Shown here: positions 50,257 through 59,650 of the stretch, piece after piece
Position numbering within the stretch: position 1 is the stretch's first letter
How the letters are laid out: the number at the start of each line of letters is the position of its first letter
Origin: Citrifermentans bemidjiense Bem
GTDB lineage: Bacteria; Desulfobacterota; Desulfuromonadia; Geobacterales; Geobacteraceae
Reading direction: 5' to 3'
Assembly: GCF_000020725.1 (NCBI RefSeq)
Contig: NC_011146.1
Coordinates: forward strand, 2,293,501 to 2,357,500
Length of the DNA: 64,000 nt
Translations under genes and position numbers: made by a program
The notes under the pieces: generated by a model
What the model was told of the DNA's origin: nothing
The model's database searches: none
The model's input: the letters and a program-made list of their open reading frames with translations, nothing else

Positions 50257-50829
50257 TTATTTCATGAACTGCTTGCCGATCTCGAACCCTTGGCCGACGA
50301 CGGCGCCCAGGCCGTAATAGGCCCTGTTGGTCGGGCTGTAGACCAGGGGAAGCACCTTGGCGGGATCGACGTTTCCTTTTTCGTCCAGCACCTCCTCGTC
50401 GGCCTTCACGTCCACGATCTCGCCGATGAACTGGGTATGTACCCCGATCTCGACCACCTGCAGCAGGCGGCACTCGATCACCAGCGGGAACTCGGCGACG
50501 TAAGGGGCGTCCACCAGGTCGCTTTTCACCGGCGTAAGGCCGGCGGCGGCGAATTTGTCGGCGTTGCGTCCCGAGGCGATGCCTGCGTAGTCGGCTGCGG
50601 CGACGAAGGCCTGCGAAGGGATGTTCACCGTGAAGGCCTTGCGCTGCATGATGGCGTCGTAGCTGTGACGCGATTTTCTCAGCGACACGGTGACCGCTGC
50701 CGGATCCGAGCTGCATACGCCGCCCCAGGCTACGGTGGCGAGGTTCGCTTTGCCGTCCTTGTCGTAGCTACCGACGAGCCACACCGGCGTGGGCATGGCG
50801 TGTGTCCCTTTACCTAAACTCTTCTTCAT
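50257..50829 (-). CDS. Flavin reductase/flavoredoxin-like protein
   Basis: 190 residues, FMN-binding split-barrel family. MPTPVWLVGSYDKDGKANLATVAWGGVCSSDP is the typical flavin site; NIPSQAFVAAADYAGIASGRNADKF follows. Likely binds FMN and passes electrons. AGGGGGGAA precedes the ATG. A broken tautomerase gene lies directly upstream in the same orientation. Confidence 0.88.
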   Translation of the reverse strand: MKKSLGKGTHAMPTPVWLVGSYDKDGKANLATVAWGGVCSSDPAAVTVSLRKSRHSYDAIMQRKAFTVNIPSQAFVAAADYAGIASGRNADKFAAAGLTPVKSDLVDAPYVAEFPLVIECRLLQVVEIGVHTQFIGEIVDVKADEEVLDEKGNVDPAKVLPLVYSPTNRAYYGLGAVVGQGFEIGKQFMK

Positions 50830-50850
50830 ATTCCCCCCTGTGAATCGATC

Positions 50851-51042
50851 TTATTTCATGATGTCGGAGAGAAGCTTGCCGCCGACCCCGATGTTGTCCC
50901 GCTCCAGTTCGTGTATCAATACGATGAATTTCTCCGCGGGAATCCGTGTGACCGATGCCGCCGCGTCGGTGAGGGCCTTGGTCAGTTCGGCCTTCTTCTC
51001 TTTTCCTTACATTGCGCCCAGTTCTACGGTGATTACCGGCAT
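50851..51042 (-). pseudogene. 4-oxalocrotonate tautomerase-like gene with in-frame TAA
   Basis: Reading from ATG 51042: MPVITVELGAM, TAA (51009-51007), then GKEKKAELTKALTDAAASVT and ERDNIGVGGKLLSDIMK to a second stop. The catalytic Pro1 is before the stop and the rest of the fold after it. Everything except codon 12 matches the family and length (63 codons), with GGAGGAG upstream. Probably a recent nonsense mutation; a sequencing error or stop read-through is possible. Confidence 0.85.
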
Positions 51043-51142
51043 GCTGCTCCTCCTTATGTGGTCCCGCGTACCGTCAATGCGATAAAGGCGGGGTGGGGGG
51101 CCACTCTAGCAAAAAATCACGAGCACTTCAACCGTCGGACCG

Positions 51143-51292
51143 AAAGGCGGAACACAGAGGTCGCGGAGGTTCACGGAGGTCACAGAGAGAAGCTAAAGAC
51201 TTTGTGGGAAGATTACAGGAGGGCTGCCGGAAAAGCTGTGCTATACTCGCCGGCGGTTTCCAGGGGACTGGCTCCGCAAGGTGCCTGTCCCC
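51143..51292. repeat. cacagagg half copy and ggggac hairpin
   Basis: AAAGGCGGAACACAGAGGTC (51143-51162) continues to about 51205 and matches the left arm at 57841 and 33789; no right arm. GGGGACTGGC...GTGCCTGTCCCC (51263-51292) is an imperfect hairpin related to the one at 49854. No gene lies in 51043-51319. Confidence 0.75.
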
Positions 51293-51319
51293 CTTGACTC
51301 TAAATGGGGCAGGTGTTCG

Positions 51320-51637
51320 GTGGAGATAAGGGACGTCGATATAAAAGTGGAATTTTACCGTGCTTCGGGACCGGGCGGGCAGCACCGCAATACGACCGAT
51401 TCGGCGGTGAGGATCCGGCACCTGCCGACCGGGGTGGTGGCGCAGGCGAGCGAGAGCCGGTCGCAGTTCGAAAACCGGGAGAAGGCGATGGAGCGTTTGG
51501 CCGAGTTGCTGCGCCGGCGGGAGCAAAAAGCGAAGAAACGGGTCGCGACCAAGGTGCCGCGCCGCGCCAAGGAGAAGCGCCTGAACCAGAAAAAGGCGCA
51601 TTCCGATAAAAAGAAGCTACGCTCCACCCTCGATTGA
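51320..51637 (+). CDS. Release-factor-like GGQ protein
   Basis: About 105 residues from GTG 51320. Class I release-factor core with [20 protein letters not shown] and a Lys/Arg-rich C-terminal tail ([20 protein letters not shown]). The stop-codon recognition domain is absent, as in ArfB/YaeJ- and PrfH-type ribosome rescue factors. An upstream GTG at 51281 lies within the hairpin repeat and is disfavoured. The 3' end overlaps the convergent lysR gene by 21 nt. Confidence 0.82.
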   Translation: MEIRDVDIKVEFYRASGPGGQHRNTTDSAVRIRHLPTGVVAQASESRSQFENREKAMERLAELLRRREQKAKKRVATKVPRRAKEKRLNQKKAHSDKKKLRSTLD

Positions 51638-52534
51638 GGCTTTGGCGTACATTTGCATCATGATCTCCTTGAAGGCGATCGCCGCAGGTGACAACTCCCT
51701 CCCTTTCCTGGTAGCCAGGAAGAAATCCCGCTTGATCTCCACCTCAGTCACACGCACCTGGACCAGCGCCCCCTGTTCCAGTTCGCGCTGCACCGAAACG
51801 GCGGACACGTAGGAAACCCCGATTCCCGCCATCACCGCACGCTTCACCGCCTCGTTGCTACCCAGGTGCACTGCGACCTTGAGCTTCGCCGGGTCTAACC
51901 CCGCTTCCCGCAGCGCCTTCGCGGTCGCTCTCCCTGTGCCCGATCCAGTCTCGCGCAGCACGAACGGCTCTGCCAGGAGTTCCTCCTTGGTGATCCGGCT
52001 CTTCTTCGCCCAGCGGTGCCCGGCAGGCGCGATCAATACCAACTCGTCCTTGGCCAAAGGGGTGAAATCGAGACTTTCCTCCTCGAAACGCCCTCCGACC
52101 ACGCCGAACTCGACTTCTTCCGTCATAAGCTTCCTCAACACGTCACGGCTGTCTCCCTGCAGGAGCACGATGGTCACGCCGGGAAAGCGGCTGATCAGAA
52201 GCGGCAGCGCGGCAGGAATCATGTATTCGCCGGGGATGCTGCTTCCCGCGATATTGAGTTCTGCCTCCTCGATTCCCTTGAAGCGCGCCAGCGCCACCGG
52301 TATTTCCTTTGCGTACTCTACCAGTTTGCGTGCCCGCTCCAGCAGGATCTTCCCGCCCTCGGTGGGGAGTGCTCCCTTGCCGGTACGGTCCAGGAGTTTC
52401 ATGCCGAATTCGCTTTCCAGTGCGGAGATGTGCTGGCTGACGGTGGATTGGGTGATGAAGGTTGCCTCGGCCCCCTTCGAGAAGCTGCCGCTCTCGGCTA
52501 CCTTGATGAATACCTCCAGCTGTTTCAGGTTCAT
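51617..52534 (-). CDS. LysR-family transcriptional regulator
   Basis: 305 residues from ATG 52534 after GGAGGGAAGG. N-terminal winged helix ([33 protein letters not shown]) and a periplasmic-binding-like effector domain (about 90-300). Divergent from the double-cubane reductase pair with a 126-nt AT-rich gap, the usual layout for a LysR regulator and its target. CysB/CysL-like by general features; effector unknown. Confidence 0.92.
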   Translation of the reverse strand: MNLKQLEVFIKVAESGSFSKGAEATFITQSTVSQHISALESEFGMKLLDRTGKGALPTEGGKILLERARKLVEYAKEIPVALARFKGIEEAELNIAGSSIPGEYMIPAALPLLISRFPGVTIVLLQGDSRDVLRKLMTEEVEFGVVGGRFEEESLDFTPLAKDELVLIAPAGHRWAKKSRITKEELLAEPFVLRETGSGTGRATAKALREAGLDPAKLKVAVHLGSNEAVKRAVMAGIGVSYVSAVSVQRELEQGALVQVRVTEVEIKRDFFLATRKGRELSPAAIAFKEIMMQMYAKASIEGGA

Positions 52535-52575
52535 CCTTCCCTCCATTAGGAAATGCGATCTCAGGTATTAATTTT

Positions 52576-52624
52576 ATCGAATTTATCAATTTGACTCTAG
52601 AGGGTCAATCGATTATTGATTACA
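52576..52624. promoter_or_regulatory. AT-rich divergent control region with palindrome
   Basis: TTGAC-TCTAGAGG-GTCAA (52591-52608) is flanked by ATCAAT and ATTGAT-like words. It lies midway between lysR and the activase gene and is strikingly AT-rich for this genome. A good candidate LysR-binding site. Confidence 0.5.
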
Positions 52625-52660
52625 TGCTTTTTTCAATATCTCATACAAGTTGGTAGGGCC

Positions 52661-53431
52661 ATGCTCGCAGCAGGCATTGACATAGGTTCAACCGGTACCA
52701 AGGCCGTAATCTACGACGGCGAAGTAAGAGGCGCGGCTGCCGTGCCCACCGGATGGGACCCAGGGACCGCCGGGCTGGCTGCATTGCGGCAGGCACTTCT
52801 CTCCGCCGGCGTCCTGGAGAGCGCGGTAGATACCATCGTCGGCACCGGTTACGGTCGCATTTCGTTGTCGATTTTCGATCGGAAGGTGACGGAAATCACC
52901 TGCCACGCGAGGGGCGCATACCATCTGTTTCCCGACACCGGCACCGTCGTCGACATTGGCGGTCAAGACAGCAAAGTGATTTCCCTCGACGCGCAGGGTG
53001 GAGTAGTCGAGTTCGTCATGAACGACAAGTGCGCCGCAGGAACCGGCCGTTTTCTGCAGGTTATGGCGGGCGTGCTTGGAGTGACGCTGGAAGAAATGGG
53101 TTTGATAGCGGTCGGCGCGGAGCCTGCCGCCATCTCCAGCATGTGCACGGTCTTCGCCGAGTCCGAGATCATCGGGCTTCTCGCTCAAGGAGTTGCCAAG
53201 GGAAGCATCGCCGCCGGCATCTTCGACGCCATTTCCCGGCGCATACAGGGGCTGGCCGGCAAGGTCCGCATCTCGGGAAACGTGACTTTCAGCGGCGGTG
53301 TGGCGCTCAACCCGCAGATCTGCCGGGCCATCGGCGCGGGGCTAGGTGTCGAGATGCGCGTCCCCGCCGCCCCCCAGTTCGTCGGCGCACTGGGAGCTGC
53401 ACTTTTGGGCTTTGAAGGAGGAACTGCATGA
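52661..53431 (+). CDS. Acyl-CoA dehydratase activase-type ATPase (DCCP reductase)
   Basis: 256 residues of the BadF/BadG/HgdC family. ASKHA nucleotide motifs GIDIGSTGTKAVIYDG and DIGGQDSKVI. The cysteines for the bridging [4Fe-4S] cluster lie in NDKCAAGTGRFLQVMA and SSMCTVFAESEI. As a homodimer it uses ATP hydrolysis to push low-potential electrons into its partner. The stop overlaps the start of the next gene by 4 nt, giving a two-gene reductase unit. Confidence 0.92.
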   Translation: MLAAGIDIGSTGTKAVIYDGEVRGAAAVPTGWDPGTAGLAALRQALLSAGVLESAVDTIVGTGYGRISLSIFDRKVTEITCHARGAYHLFPDTGTVVDIGGQDSKVISLDAQGGVVEFVMNDKCAAGTGRFLQVMAGVLGVTLEEMGLIAVGAEPAAISSMCTVFAESEIIGLLAQGVAKGSIAAGIFDAISRRIQGLAGKVRISGNVTFSGGVALNPQICRAIGAGLGVEMRVPAAPQFVGALGAALLGFEGGTA

Positions 53432-54633
53432 TAGAACCGCAAACTGCCGGCGGCACGAAGACTGCGGCATTCGAAGAGATAGCCACCCTGCGCGAGAGAA
53501 ATGCGCTTGCCCTCAAGGAAGCGAAGGAGTCCGGCCTCAAGGTGGTGGGGACCTACTGTCTCTACTCGCCCACCGAGCTCATAGTCGCTGCAGGAGCCAT
53601 TCCCGTCTCCTTGTGCGGCACCAGCCAGACCCCGATCGCTGCTGCGGAAAAGGTGCTGCCGCGCTCTCTTTGCCCGCTGATCAAGTCCAGCTACGGATTT
53701 GCGATCACCGATACCTGTCCTTTCTTCCATTTCTCGGACATGCTGGTCGCAGAGACGACCTGCGACGGGAAAAAGAAGATGTATGAGCTGCTCGGGGAGA
53801 TGAAGCCGCTCCATCTTATGCAGCTGCCGCAGATCCAGGACGAGGCTGCGCTCGACTACTGGATGGTCGAGCTGAAGCGGCTGATCGCTCGCCTGGAAGG
53901 GGAGTTCGGGGTGGAGATCACGCGCGAGCGTCTTGCCTCGGCCATCGAGCTGGTGAACGAGGAGCGCCGCTCCCTTCAGGCGCTGCAGGATGTCAGCAAG
54001 CTGAAGCCCACCCCCATCAGCGGGAGCGACCTCCTTACCGTCTTGCACAACCGCGGTTTCTGCGTCGACAAAGAGCAGGCCATCGAACTGCTGGACCGCT
54101 TGACCGCAGAGCTGGCGGAAAGGTCGGGAAAAGGGATTTCTCCTTATGATGAACGGACGCCTCGGATACTTCTGACCGGCGTCCCGGTAGGGCTTGGTTC
54201 GGACAAGGTGGTGCGGCTGATCGAAGAGTCCGGCGGCTGCGTGGTCTGCTTCGAGAGTTGTGGCGGGTACAAGAAGGTGGACCGGGTTGAGGCGACGGAC
54301 GACCCCTTGCGTGCCATCGCCGAAAAATACCTGAGGATTCCCTGCTCCTGCATGTCACCCAACCATAGGCGGCTGGAGCTTCTGGATCGACTGGCGGACG
54401 AGTTCCAGGTTGACGGGATCATCGACCTTACCTGGCAGGGATGCCACACCTACAACATAGAGTCGTATGCGGTGAAAAGGCATCTGCAGCAGGGAAGCCA
54501 GCTCCCGTTTCTGCAGATAGAGACCGATTACTCCGAGTCCGACACCCAGCAGCTCAAGGTAAGAATAGAGGCGTTCCTGGAGATGATCGGCAGGCGCCGT
54601 GCAAAGCTTGGAAATGCCAAGGCCAAGGTTTAG
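53428..54633 (+). CDS. Double-cubane-cluster reductase (HgdB-like)
   Basis: 401 residues of the 2-hydroxyacyl-CoA dehydratase subunit B/BcrC fold. Cysteines occur at the family positions: GTYCLYSPTELI, TDTCPFFHFSDM, CFESCGGYKK, CSCMSPN and WQGCHTYN. A single-subunit form paired with an activase fits the double-cubane-cluster protein group, which reduces small substrates at very low potential (acetylene in vitro). The true substrate is unknown. Distinguished from a real dehydratase by the lack of an HgdA partner. Confidence 0.87.
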   Translation: MIEPQTAGGTKTAAFEEIATLRERNALALKEAKESGLKVVGTYCLYSPTELIVAAGAIPVSLCGTSQTPIAAAEKVLPRSLCPLIKSSYGFAITDTCPFFHFSDMLVAETTCDGKKKMYELLGEMKPLHLMQLPQIQDEAALDYWMVELKRLIARLEGEFGVEITRERLASAIELVNEERRSLQALQDVSKLKPTPISGSDLLTVLHNRGFCVDKEQAIELLDRLTAELAERSGKGISPYDERTPRILLTGVPVGLGSDKVVRLIEESGGCVVCFESCGGYKKVDRVEATDDPLRAIAEKYLRIPCSCMSPNHRRLELLDRLADEFQVDGIIDLTWQGCHTYNIESYAVKRHLQQGSQLPFLQIETDYSESDTQQLKVRIEAFLEMIGRRRAKLGNAKAKV

Positions 54634-54669
54634 AAGTACCAAGACTAGTTTCGTATCAAAGGAGAAGAA

Positions 54670-55680
54670 ATGAAAAGGTTGTTGCTGTCGATGCTTGCAC
54701 TCTCACTCTGCGTTACTCCGGCTGCCTGGGCTAAAAGCCGCAGCGGTGTCGTCACGGTGGAAGTGGATCTTTCCAAACAAGAGCAGGGCAAGGAGACGAA
54801 ACTCTGGATTCCGTACGCGGTTTCCGGGAAACACCAGGCAGTCACGGACGTCAAGGTGAGCGGCGATTTCGCCACCTCGGCGGTCTACACCGACAAGGCC
54901 AACGGCACCCCCATCCTCTTCGCCCAGTGGGGCAAGGATGCGGCCAGCCGCAAGCTCACCTACTCCTTCTCCGTGGAACGCGAGGAGTTATTGGTGCGAG
55001 ACCTTTCCGCCAAGGAGACATCCTGGAGCAAGGAGGAGTTCGCCCCCTACCTGCAGTCGACCTCCATGGGCCCGGTCGACGGCGAGGTGAAAAAGCTCTC
55101 CGATTCCATCACCAAGGGTAAGCACACGGTGCTGGAGAAGGCGAAGGCGATCTATGACTGGACCTGCGAGAACATGTACCGCGATCCGGCCACCGTCGGC
55201 TGCGGCAAGGGGAATGTCTGCGAACTGCTGAAAAAGCCCGGCGGCAAGTGCACCGACATCTCGTCGGTCTACGTCGCCCTGGCGCGCGCTGCCGGCGTTC
55301 CCTCCCGCGAGGTCTTCGGGGTGAGGCTGGGCAAAAAAGCGACGGAGGACATCACCTCCTGGCAGCACTGCTGGGTCGAATTCTACCTCCCCGGCACCGG
55401 CTGGGTCCCGGTCGACCCGGCCGACGTGAGAAAGGCGATGCTGGTCGAGAAGCTCGATCCGAAGGATGCGAAGACCCGCGAGTATCGGGACTACTTCTGG
55501 GGCGGGATCGACCCGTACCGCTTCCAGGTCGCTACCGGCCGCGATATCGTCCTGAACCCGCCGCAGGCAGGCGCTCCGCTCAACACCTTCGGCTACCCTT
55601 ATGCAGAGGTAGGCGGTACTGCGCTTGACTTCTACGATCCCAAGAGCTTCAGCTACCGGATCACCTATAAGGAGCAGTAG
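54670..55680 (+). CDS. Exported transglutaminase-like protein
   Basis: 336 residues with a signal peptide (MKRLLLSMLALSLCVTPAAWA). An N-terminal beta domain (about 25-125), then the transglutaminase-like cysteine protease core with GGKCTDISSVYVALARAAGVPSR (catalytic Cys), SWQHCWVEFYLPGTGWVPVDPAD (His, Asp). Likely a periplasmic peptidase or amidase. 36 nt after the reductase gene, perhaps its own transcript. Confidence 0.88.
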   Translation: MKRLLLSMLALSLCVTPAAWAKSRSGVVTVEVDLSKQEQGKETKLWIPYAVSGKHQAVTDVKVSGDFATSAVYTDKANGTPILFAQWGKDAASRKLTYSFSVEREELLVRDLSAKETSWSKEEFAPYLQSTSMGPVDGEVKKLSDSITKGKHTVLEKAKAIYDWTCENMYRDPATVGCGKGNVCELLKKPGGKCTDISSVYVALARAAGVPSREVFGVRLGKKATEDITSWQHCWVEFYLPGTGWVPVDPADVRKAMLVEKLDPKDAKTREYRDYFWGGIDPYRFQVATGRDIVLNPPQAGAPLNTFGYPYAEVGGTALDFYDPKSFSYRITYKEQ

Positions 55681-55714
55681 GGGGAACTCCTCCCGTCGAC
55701 ACTCGCGACTGTCC

Positions 55715-55868
55715 ACTCTCCCTCTCCCCCCTGGGAGAGGGAGAGTGGGTGAGGGATGCAAAGCTTGAGCTTTGCGCCGCATTGGGTTCCCAAGCTGGAG
55801 CTTGGGAACCAGGAAATACCGTCCATCCTCCCTCTCCCTTTGGGAGAGGGTCGGGGTGAGGGGAATGT
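55715..55868. repeat. Cluster of palindromic repeats
   Basis: CTCCCTCTCCCCCCTGGGAG and reverse (55718-55748), GCAAAGCTTGAGCTTTGC (55758-55775), GGTTCCCAAGCT-GG-AGCTTGGGAACC (55785-55810) and CCCTCTCCCTTTGGGAGAGGG (about 55829-55850). Four hairpins in 150 nt; no gene in 55681-55954. Confidence 0.85.
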
Positions 55869-55954
55869 TCACAAGCACGTTTTGCTTGTCTGCCGGCTCT
55901 GATTGTTGTATCTTTTGGCCTGTTTGCGCCCATTAATGTCTTTGGAGAGCGTCT

Positions 55955-56920
55955 TTGCAAGCCAAAACCATCATCGTTGCGTCCCTTCTTGCCTTAACCA
56001 TCACATCCCCATTCTCTTATGCTCAGGATGCCGCAACCACGGCTGCACCTGCTGCGGCTCCTATTGCGGCTGCCGCTACGGCCCTGCCGGCTGCCGCTGG
56101 AACTGCAGCTGCCGTCCCGGCGGAGCAGGTGATAGCGTCGCTCACCAAGGAGAACGCGCTCCTGCAGGAAAGGCTGAAGGCCTTGGAGAGCTGCAGCATT
56201 ACCTCGGCCGAGTTGGCGGCGAGAAACAGCAAGCGCCTCAAGGAAATGGCCGGCGACGTCCGCGCCCAGCGGCAGGGGCTGGCCGACTTCGAGGGATACG
56301 TAAAGTGGATGTCGGGGCACGTTGCCGGGTACTCCAAGTATCTGGCCGCGGGCTCGGTCGCCGCGCGCTTTGCCAAGGTGCTTCCCATCCCCTACGCCGG
56401 TCAGGCCTCGATGTTCACCAAGTTCGTTTCCGACGCCGCCGTTTCTCTTGGGGCTTCTTCGGTTTCCATCAACAAGTATCTGGCCACCTCTCAGCAGTTC
56501 GTCACCCGGGTCGATGCCCTCGACCCTGCGCGTCCTACCCACACCCAGGAGGTCTCCGACCTCACCCGGTTCGCCGACCAGGACCTCTTGAAGGGGATGC
56601 TGGAGGTGCAGGACCGTCTGGTGACTACTTCGCAGCTCACCACCTCATCCCTTTCCTTTCTGGAGAGCCTCAACCACTACGTCGGCTCAACCGACGAGTA
56701 TTGGGCGAAGACCAAGTCGCTGCTGAAATCCGACGACAAGGCGGAAAAGAGTTTCCTCTCGGAAAGCACTACCGCTTTGCGTAACAAGGCGCAGGCTTTC
56801 AACGCAAAGTTCATCCTTTTCGACGCGACCGTTAAGAAGGCTGCGCCGCAGATAAAATCGCTGGTTGCCTACGACGACTTGATCCGTTCCATGGATCCGA
56901 GGTTCGCCAAATTGAGGTGA
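55955..56920 (+). CDS. Exported Ala-rich hypothetical protein
   Basis: 321 residues from TTG 55955 (GGAG 8 nt ahead; needed to keep the signal peptide QAKTIIVASLLALTITSPFSYA). An Ala/Pro-rich stretch (about 24-52) is followed by a mostly helical domain with long amphipathic segments. No family recognised. 15 nt before the DUF815 ATPase gene, so cotranscribed. Confidence 0.72.
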   Translation: MQAKTIIVASLLALTITSPFSYAQDAATTAAPAAAPIAAAATALPAAAGTAAAVPAEQVIASLTKENALLQERLKALESCSITSAELAARNSKRLKEMAGDVRAQRQGLADFEGYVKWMSGHVAGYSKYLAAGSVAARFAKVLPIPYAGQASMFTKFVSDAAVSLGASSVSINKYLATSQQFVTRVDALDPARPTHTQEVSDLTRFADQDLLKGMLEVQDRLVTTSQLTTSSLSFLESLNHYVGSTDEYWAKTKSLLKSDDKAEKSFLSESTTALRNKAQAFNAKFILFDATVKKAAPQIKSLVAYDDLIRSMDPRFAKLR

Positions 56921-56935
56921 CGATAGGGAGGGCGC

Positions 56936-57835
56936 ATGGTACTTGATGCAGAACTTGTCGGTCAGTTGAAGAGGGTGCTGGCAGCGGCGGAGTGCCTGCT
57001 TCCGAAACCGTTTCCCCGCATCGACTGGAGCGTTTGCCATGCGGCCAACTGGAAGAGGCATTCTTTTGCTGGATTTCTGGAGCCGATCGACAGCATCGAG
57101 GGGATAACGCTTGAGGACCTGCTGGGGATCGACAAGCAGAAGCAGGTGATCGAGGAAAACACGCTGCAGTTCCTGGCGGGGCTTCCCGCCAACAACGCTC
57201 TTTTGTGGGGGACTAGGGGGACGGGGAAGTCGTCGCTGGTTCGGGCTCTTTTAGGGCGCTACGCGCCGCAGGGGCTCCGGGTGATCCAGGTGGACAAGGA
57301 CGACCTGATACATCTGCCGGATATCGTGGACCGCCTCAAGGGCGAGCCGTATCGCTTCATCATCTTCTCCGACGACGTCTCCTTCGAGATAGGAGAGTCG
57401 AGCTACAAGATGCTCAAGAGCGCCCTCGACGGCTCCGTCTATGCCCCGCCTAAAAACGTCCTGATCTACGTAACCTCCAACCGCCGTCACCTGATACCCG
57501 AATACGAGAGCGACAACAAGGGGGCCATGATGGTGGAAGGGGAGATCCATCACGGCGAGGCGGTGGAGGAGAAGATCTCGCTTTCCGGCAGGTTCGGCAT
57601 CTGGGTGGCGTTCCATCCCTTTAGCCAGGACCAGTACCTGGAGGTGGTGCGGCAGTGGGTGGAGCGGCTGGCGCAGGAGCTGACTGCCACTGTCCCGTGG
57701 GATGAGGCGTGCCAGGAGGCGGCGATCCTCTGGTCGCAAAAGAAAGGGGACCGAAGCGGCCGCATAGCCAGCCAGTTCGCCAATAATTGGGTGGGGCAGT
57801 ATCTGCTTTCACAGAAAACTAAGGCGAAAACTTAA
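56936..57835 (+). CDS. DUF815-family AAA ATPase
   Basis: 299 residues. Central ATPase with Walker A GTRGTGKSSLVRALL (about 95-109), Walker B-like FIIFSDDVSFE (about 141-151), and VTSNRRHLIPEY sensor region, all DUF815 signatures. Cytoplasmic. Role unknown; the family is widely distributed and is annotated as a predicted ATPase. Confidence 0.87.
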   Translation: MVLDAELVGQLKRVLAAAECLLPKPFPRIDWSVCHAANWKRHSFAGFLEPIDSIEGITLEDLLGIDKQKQVIEENTLQFLAGLPANNALLWGTRGTGKSSLVRALLGRYAPQGLRVIQVDKDDLIHLPDIVDRLKGEPYRFIIFSDDVSFEIGESSYKMLKSALDGSVYAPPKNVLIYVTSNRRHLIPEYESDNKGAMMVEGEIHHGEAVEEKISLSGRFGIWVAFHPFSQDQYLEVVRQWVERLAQELTATVPWDEACQEAAILWSQKKGDRSGRIASQFANNWVGQYLLSQKTKAKT

Positions 57836-57840
57836 ACCGG

Positions 57841-58056
57841 AAAGGCGGAACACAGAGGTCTCGGAGGTACACGGAGGTCACCGAGGTTTTTTCGGGGAAG
57901 GGCAAAGTCACTCACCACAGAGGTACACAGAGGAACCACAGAGGAAAAGCAAAAGCCTAAAGCCTTTGGGTTAAACCAAAAAGCTTTAGGCTTTTCCTGT
58001 TTCTGTTTCTGTTTTTCCTCTGTGACCCTCTGTGTCCCTCTGTGGTGAAAGTCTTT
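57841..58056. repeat. Long imperfect hairpin, cacagagg family, copy 3
   Basis: The left arm starts AAAGGCGGAACACAGAGGTC, runs through ACCACAGAGGTACACAGAGG and AAGCCTAAAGCCTTTGG; the right arm (57978-58056) is the imperfect complement ending CCTCTGTGGTGAAAG. Between the convergent DUF815 and porin genes. Confidence 0.88.
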
Positions 58057-59314
58057 AGAACTTGTATCCGACTGAGAGCGCTATCAGGTGGGCGTCGGTC
58101 TTGTATTTGCCGTTTGCTTCCGCTGCAGTGGGGAATCCTGCAGGTATCCCGTTATCCTTGTGCCTGTTTTCCAGCAACTGGTAGCCGTAGGAAAACGCAA
58201 CGGTAACCGGCTTGAAGTTCAAATCGGTGCCGGCGCAGAAAACATGGGTCTTGGCATCGGGAATGCCGGGATCGAAGGTGCTGTCGGGGACGGGGGTGTC
58301 GCCGTAGACGTAGCCGGCCAAAAGAGCGACGGTGTCGTTCATCTGGTACCTGCCGCCTACGTTGCCCCCCCAAGCGTCCTTCCAGTTTCTCGGAGTGGCG
58401 GTAGTCTGGCCGTTGTCGAGATGGATCGCCAGTTCCTTGAACTTGGACCACCCCTCCCAGCGTACTCCCGCTTCGAGCACGAGCTTGTCGATTCCCTTGA
58501 AGGCAGCGCCGGCGGTGAACTGCGGCGGCAGGGTTACATCCGTGTCGCCACCGATGGTAATGGGCAGCGGCGCGCCCCCGGCGGTAAGCGTTGCATTGCT
58601 GAGGGTGGCATTGCCAGATACGTCGATCTTTACCTCGCTGCGGTAGGAGGCGCCCAGTGAGAAGTGATCGCAGACATCATAGGCAACCCCTACGTTGAAA
58701 CCTACTCCCTTGCCGTCCCCCTTGAACTTCTGATTCACATCGAAACCGGCAGGCAGGCCGAGCGCGGCGGAGGGTACTTTCTTCTCCAGGCTCGCGTCGA
58801 GCAGTATCACGTCGAGGCCGGCTGCCAGGGCCAGCTTGGGTGTGACCTGGATGGAAACTGCAGGGTTGATGTTGAAGGTCTTCATTACCGATTTAGTGGC
58901 GATATAGCGGCCGTCCCAGTTTTGGTTCCACTCGGTTCCAAGACCGAAGGGGTTGAAGATGCCCAGGCCGACGCTCACCTGGTTGTTCAGCTTGTGGGTC
59001 GCATAGAAGTGGCTCGGAAAGAAGGCTGTGTCGTTGGAGGCTCCGTTGCCGGCCCCTGCGGGCTCGTATTGGCGTGAAGAGAGAACGGCAGTGGTTCCCG
59101 CCTCGACCTGGGTCCCCTCCAGCTTGTTCATAAGGGCGGGGTTATAGAAGACGGTGCTGGGATCGCTGGCATGAGCCGTTACTGCGTTACCCTGGCCCAT
59201 TGCAGAGGCGCCGTGCGTGAATACTGCGTAACCGGAAGCATGGACCGCCGCTGCGCCGCCGAAAGCAAGCATAGGTGTCAGCAACGCGACCAGCAGGCCT
59301 TTCTTTTGTTTCAT
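58055..59314 (-). CDS. FadL/OmpP1/TodX-type outer membrane transporter
   Basis: 419 residues from ATG 59314 after GGAGGAGGGG. Signal peptide to about HASG; then the FadL-family N-terminus SGYAVFTHGASAMGQGNAVTAHASDPSTVFYNPALM (hatch), followed by a 14-stranded barrel rich in aromatic strand ends, finishing LIALSVGYKF with a C-terminal Phe. Imports hydrophobic compounds such as fatty acids or aromatics. Confidence 0.92.
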   Translation of the reverse strand: MKQKKGLLVALLTPMLAFGGAAAVHASGYAVFTHGASAMGQGNAVTAHASDPSTVFYNPALMNKLEGTQVEAGTTAVLSSRQYEPAGAGNGASNDTAFFPSHFYATHKLNNQVSVGLGIFNPFGLGTEWNQNWDGRYIATKSVMKTFNINPAVSIQVTPKLALAAGLDVILLDASLEKKVPSAALGLPAGFDVNQKFKGDGKGVGFNVGVAYDVCDHFSLGASYRSEVKIDVSGNATLSNATLTAGGAPLPITIGGDTDVTLPPQFTAGAAFKGIDKLVLEAGVRWEGWSKFKELAIHLDNGQTTATPRNWKDAWGGNVGGRYQMNDTVALLAGYVYGDTPVPDSTFDPGIPDAKTHVFCAGTDLNFKPVTVAFSYGYQLLENRHKDNGIPAGFPTAAEANGKYKTDAHLIALSVGYKF

Positions 59315-59650
59315 AACCCCTCCTCCTGAAATATTGTTTGGAGCATCGAGCATCAACTGGAAGGCAAGCCCATCGAAGGGGCATGTGTTTCGGATTTTAA
59401 TGTGCGGTCGTGGATTTCATGGCCGCATGTCTGTCTTTCGGGCCTTCACGGCTGTAGCCTGCTGCCAAGGCCCTCATTAAATACCATATTCTCTGCTGGC
59501 TGTAAAGCTTCCTCCGTTAAAATAGACACTTCGGTTGCTTGACGGTTGAGGCGGCGAACTAGTAACATGGCTCCTGCCGTGGTTGCCTAACTGCGGCTTT
59601 TGTGCTAATAGTCAGGCTTTCTAAAATGCAAAAACGGAGTAATTTCAATT
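59315..59650. promoter_or_regulatory. Divergent promoter region (porin / methyltransferase)
   Basis: 336 nt without a gene. TTGACG (59539-59544) with TAACAT (59563-59568) at 18-nt spacing is a possible promoter for the methyltransferase. Nothing certain was found for the porin on the other strand. Confidence 0.4.
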
